The notes: a model not told the origin generated them from the sequence alone. Shown: positions 1 to 9,281, counted from the stretch's first letter. The stretch: DNA of 64,000 nucleotides from Pirellula staleyi DSM 6068 (GCF_000025185.1 NC_013720.1:5642001-5706000), one strand, 5' to 3'. Numbers and translations: made by a program.

Positions 1-192
1 CAGCAGCGGAATTCCGCTGCTGCTCGCGCGAATGGTTCCGGTATGAAAATCGGGATGCGACCAAAGCACATCCACCGACTTGCCACCGACCTGCATCAGC
101 AGCTTGTAGCAATTCATCCCCAAACTGGCGAGGATCGCGGCTTCACTTCCAGTCGCTTCATCACGCAGCACGACGTTGTGGGGTGCAGTCAT
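1..192 (-). CDS. Aldose 1-epimerase family protein, N-terminal part (cut by window edge)
   Basis: Sixty-four codons are visible from an ATG at 192 reading leftward off the window. The peptide begins MTAPHNVVLRDEATGS, then has a region with LASLGMNCYKL and DVLW followed by SSGIPLL. This matches the start of galactose mutarotase/aldose 1-epimerase-type proteins (beta-sandwich enzymes interconverting alpha and beta anomers of sugars), where a 'G-N-C/Y' strand, a 'VLW' strand and a 'GIP(V/L)LFPF' turn are usual. The catalytic His and Glu lie beyond the edge, so activity cannot be judged. It starts 55 bases after the stop of the upstream membrane-protein gene and may be co-transcribed with it. Confidence 0.6.
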   Translation of the reverse strand, partial: MTAPHNVVLRDEATGSEAAILASLGMNCYKLLMQVGGKSVDVLWSHPDFHTGTIRASSSGIPLL

Positions 193-247
193 TTTCTTCG
201 TAACTTTCTCGAGAGCGGTCGGTGTGAAAAATCGAGCGAGAAACCGA

Positions 248-1246
248 TCAAGATCGAGATGGCAACCGATCGGTCAGCTGGGCCGCTTGTGGCGGAGGAT
301 TGCGTTTCTTTCGCGCCGCTTCTCGCCCGGCGTGATGCATGCCGGTCATCAGCACGACAGTCGCCACCATCAGAATCATCGCGCGGATCATATCGCGCCG
401 CGTAACATCCCCCAGCGCAATGGCGGCGAGTTGCCGCATCAACCAAAACGCTGCGCCAAGCGAGAGCAAAAACAGCGTGGTGGCAATCGGATCGCTCCCC
501 ATCAGCTGCGACTGAAGACCAGTTCCCATCACCGACAGCGACCACAAACCGGTCGGGAGTTGCAGCAGCGTGGGCCCCAGCGAGAGCCAGGCACCTGCCA
601 CGGCCAGCCCTTCCCCTTCGCGCCGAGCCGTTTCGTCCTCTCCCGCTTGTTTCATCACTCGCAGTGCATAACCGAGCACCATCATGCCACTCACGGCCAA
701 ACAGGCGAGCACCACATGCACGGCGACACTCGCAATCTCCCCTCGCACCAGTTGCTCGCGGAACAAAGCCCCCTTGATTGGCTCGCCGCTGATTGCCGCT
801 TCATCACGCAGCGTCGAGCCGATGAGAAACAGCACCGGAAAGTGATAGAGCAAGTTGGTGCCAGCAAACAGGAGCAGCCCCATTCGCGAAAGGAACGCCC
901 AGCGACCGATCGCTCCTGGGGCAGCCCAGTAGCGGTAGACCACCATGATCGCTAGCGAAATCAGCAGTTCGAGCGTCGCCATCTCGGCCTTGTGACGCAG
1001 CCGAGTGGTCCATAACTGGGCGAACTCCGGCGAGTAGAGGAGCGCGACAAGTACGGCTCCTAGCAGCGAACCAATCAGCAGACCGGCAATCGTGGCGCTG
1101 GCCAAATAGTTGGCAGCACCGCGCCACAGCGAACTGCCGCGCGACGCTTTCCACTCGAGAAACATCAGTGTGATCGGTCCCCCCGCCCCGACATTCATGG
1201 CCAGCAGGTGGGCGGAGAGAATCAGGATATGCAGAGCAAAGACCAA
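248..1246 (-). CDS. Polytopic membrane protein of unknown function
   Basis: A 332-residue hydrophobic protein with about eight predicted membrane segments, beginning VFALHILILSAHLLAMNVGAGG and ending in a basic, Pro-rich soluble tail (KKRNPPPQ...). I recognise no enzymatic motif. The start codon appears to be TTG at 1246, supported by GAGGA eight bases upstream; an internal ATG at about residue 17 is the alternative. The pattern of long hydrophobic helices with few charges resembles cytochrome-urate-oxidase-like or DUF-type integral proteins, but I cannot assign a family. It is followed at 192 by the epimerase-like gene on the same strand. Confidence 0.7.
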   Translation of the reverse strand: MVFALHILILSAHLLAMNVGAGGPITLMFLEWKASRGSSLWRGAANYLASATIAGLLIGSLLGAVLVALLYSPEFAQLWTTRLRHKAEMATLELLISLAIMVVYRYWAAPGAIGRWAFLSRMGLLLFAGTNLLYHFPVLFLIGSTLRDEAAISGEPIKGALFREQLVRGEIASVAVHVVLACLAVSGMMVLGYALRVMKQAGEDETARREGEGLAVAGAWLSLGPTLLQLPTGLWSLSVMGTGLQSQLMGSDPIATTLFLLSLGAAFWLMRQLAAIALGDVTRRDMIRAMILMVATVVLMTGMHHAGREAARKKRNPPPQAAQLTDRLPSRS

Positions 1247-1541
1247 CGGAGTAGTCCTCGGTGGAGTGAATCGTCGGCAGTTCGAACCTTAGCGGTCCGA
1301 ATCGGAGTGAGGGTCAAGCATGAAGCTCAACCGATTAGTATAGCGACCCGTCTTCAGCATGCAGACTAGCGCTGCTCGAACTCGCGAAAGAGCCGATTTG
1401 GAGCCCTCGAGTGCGAATTCTAGGGTTAGCAGCAGCAGGGTTTTCGATTATCCTAGGCATACGAATTATGCCACTTTATCCGCTGCGCGAACCGATCGAT
1501 GTCAGCGGCAACACGCGACTTACCTTTCAGACGGATCTGAC
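1247..1541. other. Intergenic region between divergent genes
   Basis: This 295-base stretch separates the leftward membrane protein from the rightward glycosyltransferase and must hold both promoters. An open frame continues upstream of the glycosyltransferase to 1359, but its translation is not similar to GT2 N-termini. I see no convincing -35/-10 pair, RNA gene or repeat. Confidence 0.5.
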
Positions 1542-2543
1542 GTGAAGCAAGCCATCACCTGCGTGATTCCGGTGCTCAATGAAGCGGAGAGCCTTCGTCC
1601 GCTCTATCAGGAGATCATGACGGTCGCTACCGAGCAAAACTACGATCTGGAGATCGTGTTTGTCGACGACGGAAGCACCGATTCATCGTGGAAAGTCATC
1701 GAGTCGCTGGTCGAGGAAGATCCTCGCGTGCAAGCGATTCGTTTTCGTCGCAACTTCGGAAAAGCGGCTGCACTCTCGGCTGGTTTTGCTGCCGCCACGG
1801 GCGACATCGTCTTCACCCTCGATGCCGACCTGCAAGACGATCCGCAAGAGATGCCCCGATTCCTCGAAGAGATGGACCGTGGCTTCGACGTGGTGAGTGG
1901 CTGGAAGCAAGTGCGGCACGACCCCTGGCACAAAGTGGGCCCCTCGCGCGTTTTCAATTGGCTGGTGGGTCGACTCACTGGCGTGAAACTGCACGATCAC
2001 AACTGCGGCTTCAAATGCTATCGACGCGAGATTTTTGAGGAAGTCCGAATCTACGGCGAACTCCATCGCTTTGTCCCTGTCCTCGCTGCCGCGCGCGGCT
2101 GGAAGGTGAGCGAGATCATCGTGAACCATCGGGCTCGCAAGTTCGGCAGCTCGAAATATGGTGTCTCGCGCATCGTGAAAGGCTTTCTCGATCTCCTCAC
2201 GGTGTACTTCCTCACCGGATTCAATCAGCGTCCACAACACTTGCTCGGTACGCTCGGCATCCTGTCGTTCGTGGCAGGCTCGCTTGCGCTGGTCTATCTC
2301 GCAGGGTGCTGGGTCGTCGATAAAATGAATCCAGCCCTTGAGATCACCGATCTGCATCAGCGTCCCGCTGTGATGTACTCGATTGCGCTGCTGCTCCTTG
2401 GCGCGCAGCTGATCTCGATGGGCTTCCTGGCCGAACTCATCACGTCGTACTACGGCCGCAACAGTGTGACCTATAGCGTGAAGGCGCGGATTGGTAAGCC
2501 CAAGCACCCAGTCAGTGGCGAGAGTGAGACTGCTGCGTCATGA
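1542..2543 (+). CDS. GT2 family glycosyltransferase (polyprenyl-phosphate sugar transferase type)
   Basis: About 333 residues from a GTG start at 1542, chosen because the GT-A fold begins at once (ITCVIPVLNEAES); an in-frame extension to 1359 is possible but looks non-coding. The nucleotide-sugar motifs VDDGS (41-45) and DADLQDD (94-100) are intact, followed by NCGFKCYRREIF and a HRARKFGSSKYG segment typical of DPM1/GtrB/ArnC-like enzymes. Two C-terminal membrane segments (near 235-260 and 280-310) complete that architecture. Enzymes of this type move a sugar from UDP or GDP onto undecaprenyl phosphate at the inner face of the membrane. The stop overlaps the start of the next gene in ATGA, suggesting translational coupling to a polytopic partner that could use the lipid-linked sugar. 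Confidence 0.88.
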   Translation: MKQAITCVIPVLNEAESLRPLYQEIMTVATEQNYDLEIVFVDDGSTDSSWKVIESLVEEDPRVQAIRFRRNFGKAAALSAGFAAATGDIVFTLDADLQDDPQEMPRFLEEMDRGFDVVSGWKQVRHDPWHKVGPSRVFNWLVGRLTGVKLHDHNCGFKCYRREIFEEVRIYGELHRFVPVLAAARGWKVSEIIVNHRARKFGSSKYGVSRIVKGFLDLLTVYFLTGFNQRPQHLLGTLGILSFVAGSLALVYLAGCWVVDKMNPALEITDLHQRPAVMYSIALLLLGAQLISMGFLAELITSYYGRNSVTYSVKARIGKPKHPVSGESETAAS

Positions 2544-4177
2544 GCGACGATCGCCACGCGCTCTCGACAGGCCAGGACGCCGCACGATTTCGATGGATCA
2601 TCTATTTGCTGCTGATTTTTCTCAGCAGTGGAACGATGCTCGCGCGGATCATGCAGGTTCGATCTCCGAGTCGCAGCGATCCCTCCCCTTTGCTCAGCGC
2701 GAACGACCGAAGTCGCTGGTGCACTATTCGCGCCCTCGTTGATCATGGCACCTACGCCATCGACAACATCATGTTCAAGCCCGATGGGTCGCGCAATCGG
2801 GCATGGCACACGATCGATGCGGTAAAGCATCGCGGCGCCGATGGCCGCGAGCACTACTACTCAAGTAAGCCAACCCTCTACACCACGCTCCTGGCCGCTC
2901 CTTACTGGGTGATCAAGAACGTGAGTGGCGCGACGCTCGAAAAGCGAACCTTCGACGTCGTTCGCACCATGCTGATCATCGTGAACTTGCTCCCACTTGT
3001 GCTGGCGATGTTCATCCTCGCGCGACTCGCCGAGCACTGGGGAACCAGCCACTTCGATCGCATCGTTGTGGTGGCTACATTTGCCTTCGGCACACCACTC
3101 ACCACATTTGTGGTGACACTCAACAACCACTTGCCCGCCGCCATCACGCTGGTGTTTGCGATCGCAGCAGCGCGTCCTATGCTCGAAGGAAAATCGGCGC
3201 CACTCTGGCGTTATTTCCTCGCGGGACTTTTTGCTGCTGCCACATTGGCGAATGAACTTCCAGCCCTTTCGTTCCTGGTGCTCCTCGGCGCAGTGCTGCT
3301 GCTACAGGACTGGAAGCGAACGCTGCTCGGCTATGTGCCTGCGATCGCCATCATCGCAGCGGGGATGTTTGGCACGAACCTTGTCGCGCATGGAAGTTGG
3401 CGTACTCCTTATGCCCATCGCAGCGATGGTCCCCTGCTCGCGACAATCGACTCCGCGAGCCAAACCGATCTCGATGCGCAGCGTGTTCCTGCTGGACTCC
3501 TGCAACTCGCCAGTGACCATGCAGCCGAGCCGCTGAAGGCTCGCACCATGATTCTCGAGCGAGAACCTGCGCGCCGCTGGATCTTGTGGGACTTCGATAC
3601 CCAGCAACGTTTTGCACTGGTGATGCGCGATGACGGGAGCGCCATTGAACTCCGCGCGTGGGACAACTGGTACGACTATGCCGGAAGCTACTGGACGCGC
3701 GAACGGCTCGAAGGGGTCGATCGAGGCGAAGCATCGCGGCTCGTTTACTTCTTCCACTGCACATTCGGGCATCACGGCTTATTCTCGCTTGCGCCGATCC
3801 TGCTGATCAGCGCCATCGGCGCACTGCTGTGGCTCGGCAACTTCAATCTGCAGCAGCGGCGACTTACCTCAGGCCTCGCCCTCAGCACCGTTTTGCTCAC
3901 GGTCGTATGCCTAGCGTTTTATATCAGCCGACCTTTAATTGACCGAAATTACGGAGGTGTCTGCTGCTGTTTACGCTGGATGCTGTGGCTCGCTCCCCTC
4001 TGGATGCTCGTCATGTTTCCAGCACTAGCACGTGCCGAAAAGAAATTTTCTCTCGTCGTGGTAGTCCTCTTTCTGCTCGCTGCCAGCGTCTTTTCGGCCC
4101 AGTACGCAACTGCCAATCCTTGGTCCCACCCTTGGATTTACGACTACTGGATGCAACTCGGCTGGATTGCACACTGA
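2540..4177 (+). CDS. Polytopic membrane protein coupled to the glycosyltransferase
   Basis: A 545-residue protein with roughly ten membrane segments. The first, RWIIYLLLIFLSS, is followed by a soluble loop with WCTIRALVDHGTYAID, and a long extracytoplasmic loop lies at about 290-400. This layout (short cytoplasmic N-terminus, first large loop after TM1, then a bundle of TMs) is like GT-C fold or PMT-type enzymes, though I see no clear DD/DE catalytic pair. It overlaps the GT2 gene by four bases (ATGA). A role in transferring or flipping the lipid-linked sugar made by that partner is inference from context; homologues are usually annotated as hypothetical membrane proteins. Confidence 0.75.
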   Translation: MSDDRHALSTGQDAARFRWIIYLLLIFLSSGTMLARIMQVRSPSRSDPSPLLSANDRSRWCTIRALVDHGTYAIDNIMFKPDGSRNRAWHTIDAVKHRGADGREHYYSSKPTLYTTLLAAPYWVIKNVSGATLEKRTFDVVRTMLIIVNLLPLVLAMFILARLAEHWGTSHFDRIVVVATFAFGTPLTTFVVTLNNHLPAAITLVFAIAAARPMLEGKSAPLWRYFLAGLFAAATLANELPALSFLVLLGAVLLLQDWKRTLLGYVPAIAIIAAGMFGTNLVAHGSWRTPYAHRSDGPLLATIDSASQTDLDAQRVPAGLLQLASDHAAEPLKARTMILEREPARRWILWDFDTQQRFALVMRDDGSAIELRAWDNWYDYAGSYWTRERLEGVDRGEASRLVYFFHCTFGHHGLFSLAPILLISAIGALLWLGNFNLQQRRLTSGLALSTVLLTVVCLAFYISRPLIDRNYGGVCCCLRWMLWLAPLWMLVMFPALARAEKKFSLVVVVLFLLAASVFSAQYATANPWSHPWIYDYWMQLGWIAH

Positions 4178-4220
4178 TCGCTGCTTGAGCGGTTTTGGCA
4201 CCTTCTTGCAATATTTTTTG

Positions 4221-4248
4221 TTGCCCTGGCTTGCCGCCTGCCTATAAA
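4221..4248 (+). promoter_or_regulatory. Candidate sigma-70-type promoter for the fasciclin gene
   Basis: TTGCCC at 4221 and TATAAA at 4243 are separated by 16 bases in an AT-richer patch, about 130 bases before the fasciclin start. Only the match to general -35/-10 boxes supports it. Confidence 0.3.
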
Positions 4249-4377
4249 TCCACAGCTTCTCACGGCGACTTGTTCACCTGCTCATCGTCTAGGGCCCTCG
4301 ATCGCGGGTCGTTAGTCGCCACGCACGAAGCATCTACCCGAGCGCAAAACAATTCACATGTTTGGAGTCTCCGTATC

Positions 4378-4878
4378 ATGAAAAGCTTTCTCTCAATCCT
4401 GTCGATTACCGCATTTCTCTTCGCCGCCACCATCGTGAGCGCTGAAGACAAAGCCCCAGCTAAGCCAGCCAAACCAGCAGGCGACATCGTCGACACCGCT
4501 GTCGGTGCCGGTAGCTTCAAGACCCTCGTAGCTGCAGTGAAGGCCGCCGGTCTTGTCGAAACCCTCAAGGGTGAAGGTCCTTTCACCGTATTCGCTCCCA
4601 CCGATGAAGCCTTCGCTAAGCTCCCAGCTGGCACCGTCGAAGCCCTGCTGAAGGACAAGGAAAAGCTCACCGCAATCCTCACCTATCACGTCGTTCCAGG
4701 TAAGGTGATGGCTGCTGATGTCGTGAAGCTCAAGAGTGCCAAGACCGTCAATGGCAAAGAAGTCACGATCACCGTCTCGGAAGGTAGCGTGAAGGTCAAC
4801 GATGCCAACGTCGTGAAGACCGATATCGAAACCACCAATGGCGTGATCCATGTGATCGACACCGTCATTCTCCCCTAG
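4378..4878 (+). CDS. Secreted fasciclin (FAS1) domain protein
   Basis: A 166-residue protein starting at ATG 4378 with GGAG a suitable distance upstream. The in-frame extension to 4195 is rejected because the signal peptide ([22 protein letters not shown], cleaved before EDK) sits exactly at this ATG. A Lys/Pro/Ala linker is followed by one complete FAS1 domain: [22 protein letters not shown], the H1 motif [15 protein letters not shown], the YHVVPG box and the H2 end [16 protein letters not shown]1 domains are extracytoplasmic adhesion modules. The protein is monocistronic in appearance, with hairpins directly downstream. Confidence 0.93.
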   Translation: MKSFLSILSITAFLFAATIVSAEDKAPAKPAKPAGDIVDTAVGAGSFKTLVAAVKAAGLVETLKGEGPFTVFAPTDEAFAKLPAGTVEALLKDKEKLTAILTYHVVPGKVMAADVVKLKSAKTVNGKEVTITVSEGSVKVNDANVVKTDIETTNGVIHVIDTVILP

Positions 4879-4889
4879 TACTGTCCGCT

Positions 4890-4911
4890 AGAGCTCACCA
4901 TTGTGAGCTCT
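4890..4911 (+). terminator. Perfect 9-bp hairpin after the fasciclin gene
   Basis: AGAGCTCAC (4890-4898) and GTGAGCTCT (4903-4911) pair perfectly around a four-base loop, 12 bases after the stop codon. There is no U-run, so it may act as an mRNA 3' end barrier rather than a classical terminator. Confidence 0.45.
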
Positions 4912-4945
4912 CTCTGCAACAGATTCATTGAATCTTGTTTGGGTT

Positions 4946-5003
4946 GGCGACCGCCACACGTAGCATTCCTCCGCCTTGCTACTTTGTGGCGGTCGTCGTT
5001 TCT
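4946..5003 (+). terminator. Long hairpin with short T-run before the SDR gene
   Basis: CGACCGCCACA (4948-4958) pairs with TGTGGCGGTCG (4985-4995), and inside it GTAG (4960-4963) pairs with CTAC (4979-4982). The 3' arm is followed by TCGTTTCTT. It lies between the fasciclin stop and the SDR start at 5025, fitting an intrinsic terminator of the fasciclin transcript. Confidence 0.5.
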
Positions 5004-5024
5004 TGACCTACTCGTGAGAATGCA

Positions 5025-5771
5025 ATGACCGACACCACTTTGCCAAAGATTGCTCTCGTTACCGGAGCCCGGGGAGGCATTGGTCAAGCTGTGGTACAGG
5101 GCTTGGTGGCACGCGGCTACGTGGTATACGGCGGTGGCCGGAACCTGGAACAGACCGCTGCAGCGATCCAGCCGCTCGGGGCTCGCGCCATCGAGCTCGA
5201 TCCCACCAATCTCGAGTCCACCGCTGCTGCGATCGAGACGATTGCCACCGAGCATGGCACGCTGCATGCGGCGGCACATTGCGTCGGCTCTTTGCTGCTA
5301 AAGCCAGCGCATCTGACGTCGGCTGCTGAGTGGGACAGCGTGCTGCTGACCAACCTCACCTCGGCATTCTACTTGCTGCGAAGCGTGGTCCCGAAAATGA
5401 CCGCAGGTGGCAGCGTGGTGCTGGTGAGCAGCGTCGCAGCCCAAACTGGACTAGCTAATCACGAAGCGATTGCTGCTGCCAAGGCCGGAATTTCAGGCCT
5501 CGCGCGTAGCGCTGCGGCCAGTTACGCGCAGCGTGGCATACGGGTCAACGCAGTTGCACCCGGACTCACACAAACACCTCTCACGACCAAACTCACCGCG
5601 AGCGAACCGGCCCTCAAAGCCTCGATTGCGATGCACCCGCTCGGTCGACTCGGTCAAGCGGACGATATCGCCTCCGCCATCTGCTACCTCCTCTCGAGCG
5701 ACGCCGCCTGGGTGACCGGACAAGTGCTGGGAGTCGATGGCGGCCTCGGAACCGTTCGTCCACGAGGCTAG
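5025..5771 (+). CDS. Short-chain dehydrogenase/reductase family protein lacking the usual catalytic Tyr
   Basis: A 248-residue Rossmann protein with the nucleotide motif TGARGGIG (13-20), the structural/catalytic Asn (LLTNLTS, N110) and the active-site Ser (VSSVAAQ, 135-136). In the position of the YxxxK motif it reads IAAAK (149-153), so Lys153 is kept but Tyr is Ile. The C-terminal GLTQTPLT and QVLGVDGG segments are normal for classical SDRs. Known SDRs use the Tyr as acid/base, so this member may be inactive, regulatory, or use another residue; the 'NHEAIAAAKAG' pattern seems to define a subfamily rather than a sequencing error. The start ATG at 5025 is the only sensible one. Confidence 0.85.
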   Translation: MTDTTLPKIALVTGARGGIGQAVVQGLVARGYVVYGGGRNLEQTAAAIQPLGARAIELDPTNLESTAAAIETIATEHGTLHAAAHCVGSLLLKPAHLTSAAEWDSVLLTNLTSAFYLLRSVVPKMTAGGSVVLVSSVAAQTGLANHEAIAAAKAGISGLARSAAASYAQRGIRVNAVAPGLTQTPLTTKLTASEPALKASIAMHPLGRLGQADDIASAICYLLSSDAAWVTGQVLGVDGGLGTVRPRG

Positions 5772-5964
5772 TACCGATAGCCCCATGGTGGGGCGCTCTG
5801 ACCGCCTTCACTAAATAATCTCCTTGTTTTTCCGATGTCCAGGAACGCTTTTCTGGGCACTTTTTGCGCGAAGATCCTTGGAGAACTCCGGCCAGCGATT
5901 TCGGTTAGAATTTGGTGACCTCTCCGAGCCCGACAAGCCGCCCGTTTTCTTCGAGGGAATTTCG

Positions 5965-6999
5965 ATGACTATCTCCGAGAAGAGTAAAAGCCCGCGCACC
6001 CCTAGTGATCGTCGCGACGAGAGTTGCCCACTCCCTGCTCGAGCCACTCCCCTCCCCTCTTCCAGTCCTGCACCTGCCTGGATGTTTTGGATGCTGCGTG
6101 CTGCTGGCATCTACAACCTCGTGTGGGGCACACTGGTCATTCTGTTTCCAAACCAGTGGTTTACCCTCGCCGGGATGGAAGTTCCCAACTATCCCCAGCT
6201 GTGGCAATGCATCGGCATGATCGTAGGGGTCTATGGCATCGGCTACTGGGTTGCTGCCAGCGACCCCGCGCGACACTGGCCGATTGTGCTTGTCGGATTC
6301 CTGGGCAAGGTGCTCGGCCCGATTGGATTTCTGCAAGGAGCGATCGCTGGCACATGGCCGTGGATTGCAGGAACTGTCAATATTACGAACGATCTGATTT
6401 GGCTTCCTGGTTTTGCCATCGCCCTCTACTACGCTGCAAAAATCAATAGCGGCGAAAAGTATGCCTCCCCTGCGTATAGCTGGGACGAAGCGCTGCACGA
6501 CGTTCGTTTTGCCAGTGGCAAAACCCTCGAGGAACTGTCGGCCAAGCAAGACCTGCTGCTGCTCTTTGTGCGACACGCCGGATGCACCTTTTGCCGCGAA
6601 ATGCTGGCCGATTTAGGTCAGCAGCGTCAAGCGATCGAAGATCGCGGCGTAGGAACGGCGGTGGTGCATGTGAGTACCGAAAAAAGTATCGCCGCGATGC
6701 TCGCTCGCTACGGCCTCGCGCATACCGATCAACTCAGCGACCCCGATCGGCGAATGTTTCGCACCTTCGAGCTGAAGCGTGGTGCCTTTTGGCAGCTCCT
6801 CGGTCCACGCATTTGGTGGCGAGGATTCAAGGCCGCGATTCTTTCGGGACATGGTTTCGGCACGATGGAGGGAGACGGTTTTCAGATGCCGGGGGTCTTC
6901 CTGATTCGCGACGGTCGGATCATCGCCAGCTTCCGCCACGAACTCGCTTCCGATCGTCCAGACTACATGAAAATCGTCCTTTCGGCGCAGCGAATGTAG
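5965..6999 (+). CDS. Membrane domain fused to a peroxiredoxin-like (AhpC/TSA_2) domain
   Basis: A 344-residue protein from ATG 5965; the frame is open to 5824 but GAGGGA just upstream and the composition favour this start. Residues 1-38 are polar, 40-160 hold about four membrane segments (MLRAAGIYNLVWGTLVILFP, IGMIVGVYGIGYWV, then two more), and 170-344 form a thioredoxin-fold domain like PRXL2/SelU proteins. The redox motif is HAGCTFC (C207, C210), and PGVFLIRDGRIIASFRHE is the characteristic C-terminal strand pair. Such domains reduce peroxides or thiols; fused to a membrane anchor it should work at the cytoplasmic membrane. Substrate is unknown. Confidence 0.8.
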   Translation: MTISEKSKSPRTPSDRRDESCPLPARATPLPSSSPAPAWMFWMLRAAGIYNLVWGTLVILFPNQWFTLAGMEVPNYPQLWQCIGMIVGVYGIGYWVAASDPARHWPIVLVGFLGKVLGPIGFLQGAIAGTWPWIAGTVNITNDLIWLPGFAIALYYAAKINSGEKYASPAYSWDEALHDVRFASGKTLEELSAKQDLLLLFVRHAGCTFCREMLADLGQQRQAIEDRGVGTAVVHVSTEKSIAAMLARYGLAHTDQLSDPDRRMFRTFELKRGAFWQLLGPRIWWRGFKAAILSGHGFGTMEGDGFQMPGVFLIRDGRIIASFRHELASDRPDYMKIVLSAQRM

Positions 7000-7047
7000 G
7001 AAGAGCGCAACACCAGCTTCGCATTCCAGCTGGCAAGAAACGAAACA

Positions 7048-7085
7048 AGCGACGATCGCAACAGGTTCTGCTGCAGATCGTCGCT
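7048..7085. terminator. Hairpin between converging genes
   Basis: AGCGACGATC (7048-7057) is the exact inverse of GATCGTCGCT (7076-7085), with additional pairing possible in the loop. It lies between the rightward peroxiredoxin-like gene and the leftward sucD, where a bidirectional terminator would be expected. There is no strong T-run. Confidence 0.35.
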
Positions 7086-7139
7086 CGCTAGGTTGGATAG
7101 TTCGTTTTCGAGCGTATTCTCAGGGAAATACGTCGACGA

Positions 7140-8021
7140 TTACTTCTTTTTCTTGGCAATCGCACGCTGCACAGCTTCGCCCATGGTGGCGGGGCTGTCG
7201 GCAACTTCGATACCAGCATCTTCAAGAGCCGCCACCTTCTCGGCAGCTGTTCCCTTGCCACCCGAGATGATCGCGCCGGCGTGACCCATGCGACGACCAG
7301 GAGGAGCGGTGCGGCCAGCGATAAACGCAGCGACTGGCTTGGTGACGTGAGCCTTCACGTAAGCAGCAGCTTCTTCTTCGGCGGTGCCACCGATTTCGCC
7401 AATCATCAGGATCGCTTCGGTCTGTGGATCAGCTTCGTAGAGCTTGAACAGATCGATGTAGTTGGTGCCGACGATCGGATCGCCACCGAGGCCAACGCAG
7501 GTCGACTGCCCAAGTCCGAGGCCGGTGGTTTGCCACACAGCTTCGTAGGTGAGCGTTCCGCTGCGGCTCATGATGCCGACGTTACCTGGCTTGTGAATGT
7601 AACCTGGCATGATGCCGATTTTGCATTCGCCGGGAGTGATGAGTCCGGGGCAGTTGGGGCCGATCAGTACGCTCTTCGAGGCACGGACCAGTTCGTACAC
7701 GCGCACCATGTCGATTACCGGCACACCTTCGGTGATGGCGGCGATCACTTCGATTCCAGCGTCGAGCGCTTCGAGAATCGCGTCGGCTGTGTAGGCAGCA
7801 GGGACGAAGATCATCGTCGCGTTGGCGCCAGTCTTATCGACCGCTTCTTTCACGGTGTCGAACACCGGGAGGCCTTCGACCGTTTCGCCCGATTTACCGG
7901 GAGTCACGCCGCCGACCATGTTCGTGCCGTACTCTTTGCAGCCTTTGGTATGAAACGCTCCCGCTTTGCCAGTGATACCTTGGCAAATGACGCGAGTGTT
8001 TTTGTTGATCAGAATGCTCAT
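7140..8021 (-). CDS. sucD: Succinyl-CoA synthetase (ADP/GDP-forming) subunit alpha
   Basis: A 293-residue protein of normal family length. The N-terminal CoA-binding Rossmann domain begins [25 protein letters not shown]; the ligase domain has [21 protein letters not shown] and the phosphohistidine loop around [11 protein letters not shown], with the His phosphorylated during catalysis. With SucC it interconverts succinyl-CoA and succinate plus NTP in the citric acid cycle. It is the downstream gene of a sucC-sucD operon, 69 bases after sucC. It ends in a Lys-rich tail (AIAKKKK). Confidence 0.97.
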   Translation of the reverse strand: MSILINKNTRVICQGITGKAGAFHTKGCKEYGTNMVGGVTPGKSGETVEGLPVFDTVKEAVDKTGANATMIFVPAAYTADAILEALDAGIEVIAAITEGVPVIDMVRVYELVRASKSVLIGPNCPGLITPGECKIGIMPGYIHKPGNVGIMSRSGTLTYEAVWQTTGLGLGQSTCVGLGGDPIVGTNYIDLFKLYEADPQTEAILMIGEIGGTAEEEAAAYVKAHVTKPVAAFIAGRTAPPGRRMGHAGAIISGGKGTAAEKVAALEDAGIEVADSPATMGEAVQRAIAKKKK

Positions 8022-8090
8022 GGGAAATTCTTATATGCGGATGGATGATTTCAATTTGCAGAGGGAAGACGCAGGATCAGCGACCGGGAA

Positions 8091-9281
8091 CTAAGCGTTT
8101 TTTGCCGCTTCGACAATCTTGATCGCCGCATCGGTCAGGCCGTCGGCAGCAATCAGCTTCACGCCGCTTTCACGCAAGATCTTCTTGCCTTCTTCGACTT
8201 CCGTACCTTCCAGTCGCACGACCAGCGGGACGTTAAAACCAACTGCTTTGCTGGCGGCAACAATGGCGCTGGCGATCGTGGTGCAGCGGGCAATACCGCC
8301 GAAAATGTTCACCAGAATCCCCTTCACGTTCTTATCCGAAAGGATAATGCGGAAGGCTTCGGTCACCTGAGCTTCGTTCGCTCCACCACCGACGTCGAGG
8401 AAGTTGGCTGGCTCGCCACCATGAAGTTTGATGATGTCCATCGTCGACATCGCCAGACCGGCGCCATTGACAAGGCAGCCGATGTTGCCGTCGAGTTTGA
8501 CGTACGACAAACCGGTGTTCGAGGCACGGACTTCAGCAGGATCTTCTTCGGTGAGATCGCGCAGTTCGGCCAGGTCCTTGTGGCGGAACATGGCGTTGTC
8601 GTCGAAGGCCACCTTAGCGTCGAGCGCGACGAGGTCGCCAGCTTCGGTGATGACCAGCGGATTGATTTCGACCATCGCGCAGTCGAGCTGAACCCACAAC
8701 TTGCAGAGGGCTCGCATGAACTTGTCAGCACTGGCGACCGAAGCTCCCTTGATGCCGAGCAGCACGCACAGCTTGCGCACCTGATAAGGAAGCAGGCCGA
8801 CGTGGGGATCAAAATGTTCTTTGAAAATCTTTTCGGGGGTGTCGTGAGCCACCGTTTCGATCTCGACGCCACCTTCGGTCGAAACCATCAGCACCGGCTT
8901 AGCGGCAGCTCGGTCGAGGACGATACCGAGGTACAATTCGCGAGCGATTTTGCAACCTTCTTCGACGAAAACCTGATTGACAACCTTCCCTTCTTCGCCG
9001 GTTTGGATCGTCACCAGCGTCTTGCCAATCAGATTGCGGGCCACCGTGGCAGCTTCTTCGGCCGACTTCACGAGTTGCACACCGCGCTGTGCAGAATTTT
9101 CTTTCGTCGTTCCCTTACCGCGACCACCGGCGTGAATTTGTGCTTTCACCACGGCGATCGGTCCGCCAAGTTCCGTGAACGCTGCAGCCGCTTCTTCGGG
9201 CGTGCGGGCGACTTTGCCTCGCAGCACGGCGACGCCAGCTTTACGAAACAGTTCTTTACCTTGGTATTCGTGAATCTTCAT
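8091..9281 (-). CDS. sucC: Succinyl-CoA synthetase subunit beta
   Basis: A 396-residue ATP-grasp protein, the usual length for SucC. It starts [17 protein letters not shown], has the Gly-rich nucleotide loop [18 protein letters not shown], the metal-binding segment [28 protein letters not shown], and the CoA-ligase domain with [11 protein letters not shown] and FLDVGGGA. It binds nucleotide and succinate and pairs with SucD. The two genes are on the minus strand with sucC first, as in most bacteria. A promoter must lie in the 107 bases up to the next gene at 9389, but I cannot pick out its boxes. Confidence 0.97.
   Translation of the reverse strand: MKIHEYQGKELFRKAGVAVLRGKVARTPEEAAAAFTELGGPIAVVKAQIHAGGRGKGTTKENSAQRGVQLVKSAEEAATVARNLIGKTLVTIQTGEEGKVVNQVFVEEGCKIARELYLGIVLDRAAAKPVLMVSTEGGVEIETVAHDTPEKIFKEHFDPHVGLLPYQVRKLCVLLGIKGASVASADKFMRALCKLWVQLDCAMVEINPLVITEAGDLVALDAKVAFDDNAMFRHKDLAELRDLTEEDPAEVRASNTGLSYVKLDGNIGCLVNGAGLAMSTMDIIKLHGGEPANFLDVGGGANEAQVTEAFRIILSDKNVKGILVNIFGGIARCTTIASAIVAASKAVGFNVPLVVRLEGTEVEEGKKILRESGVKLIAADGLTDAAIKIVEAAKNA

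Noticed and set aside
43-955. Plus-strand open frames over the first kilobase
   Set aside because: They are opposite the membrane protein and epimerase genes; Arg/His/Gln-rich composition typical of antisense shadows.
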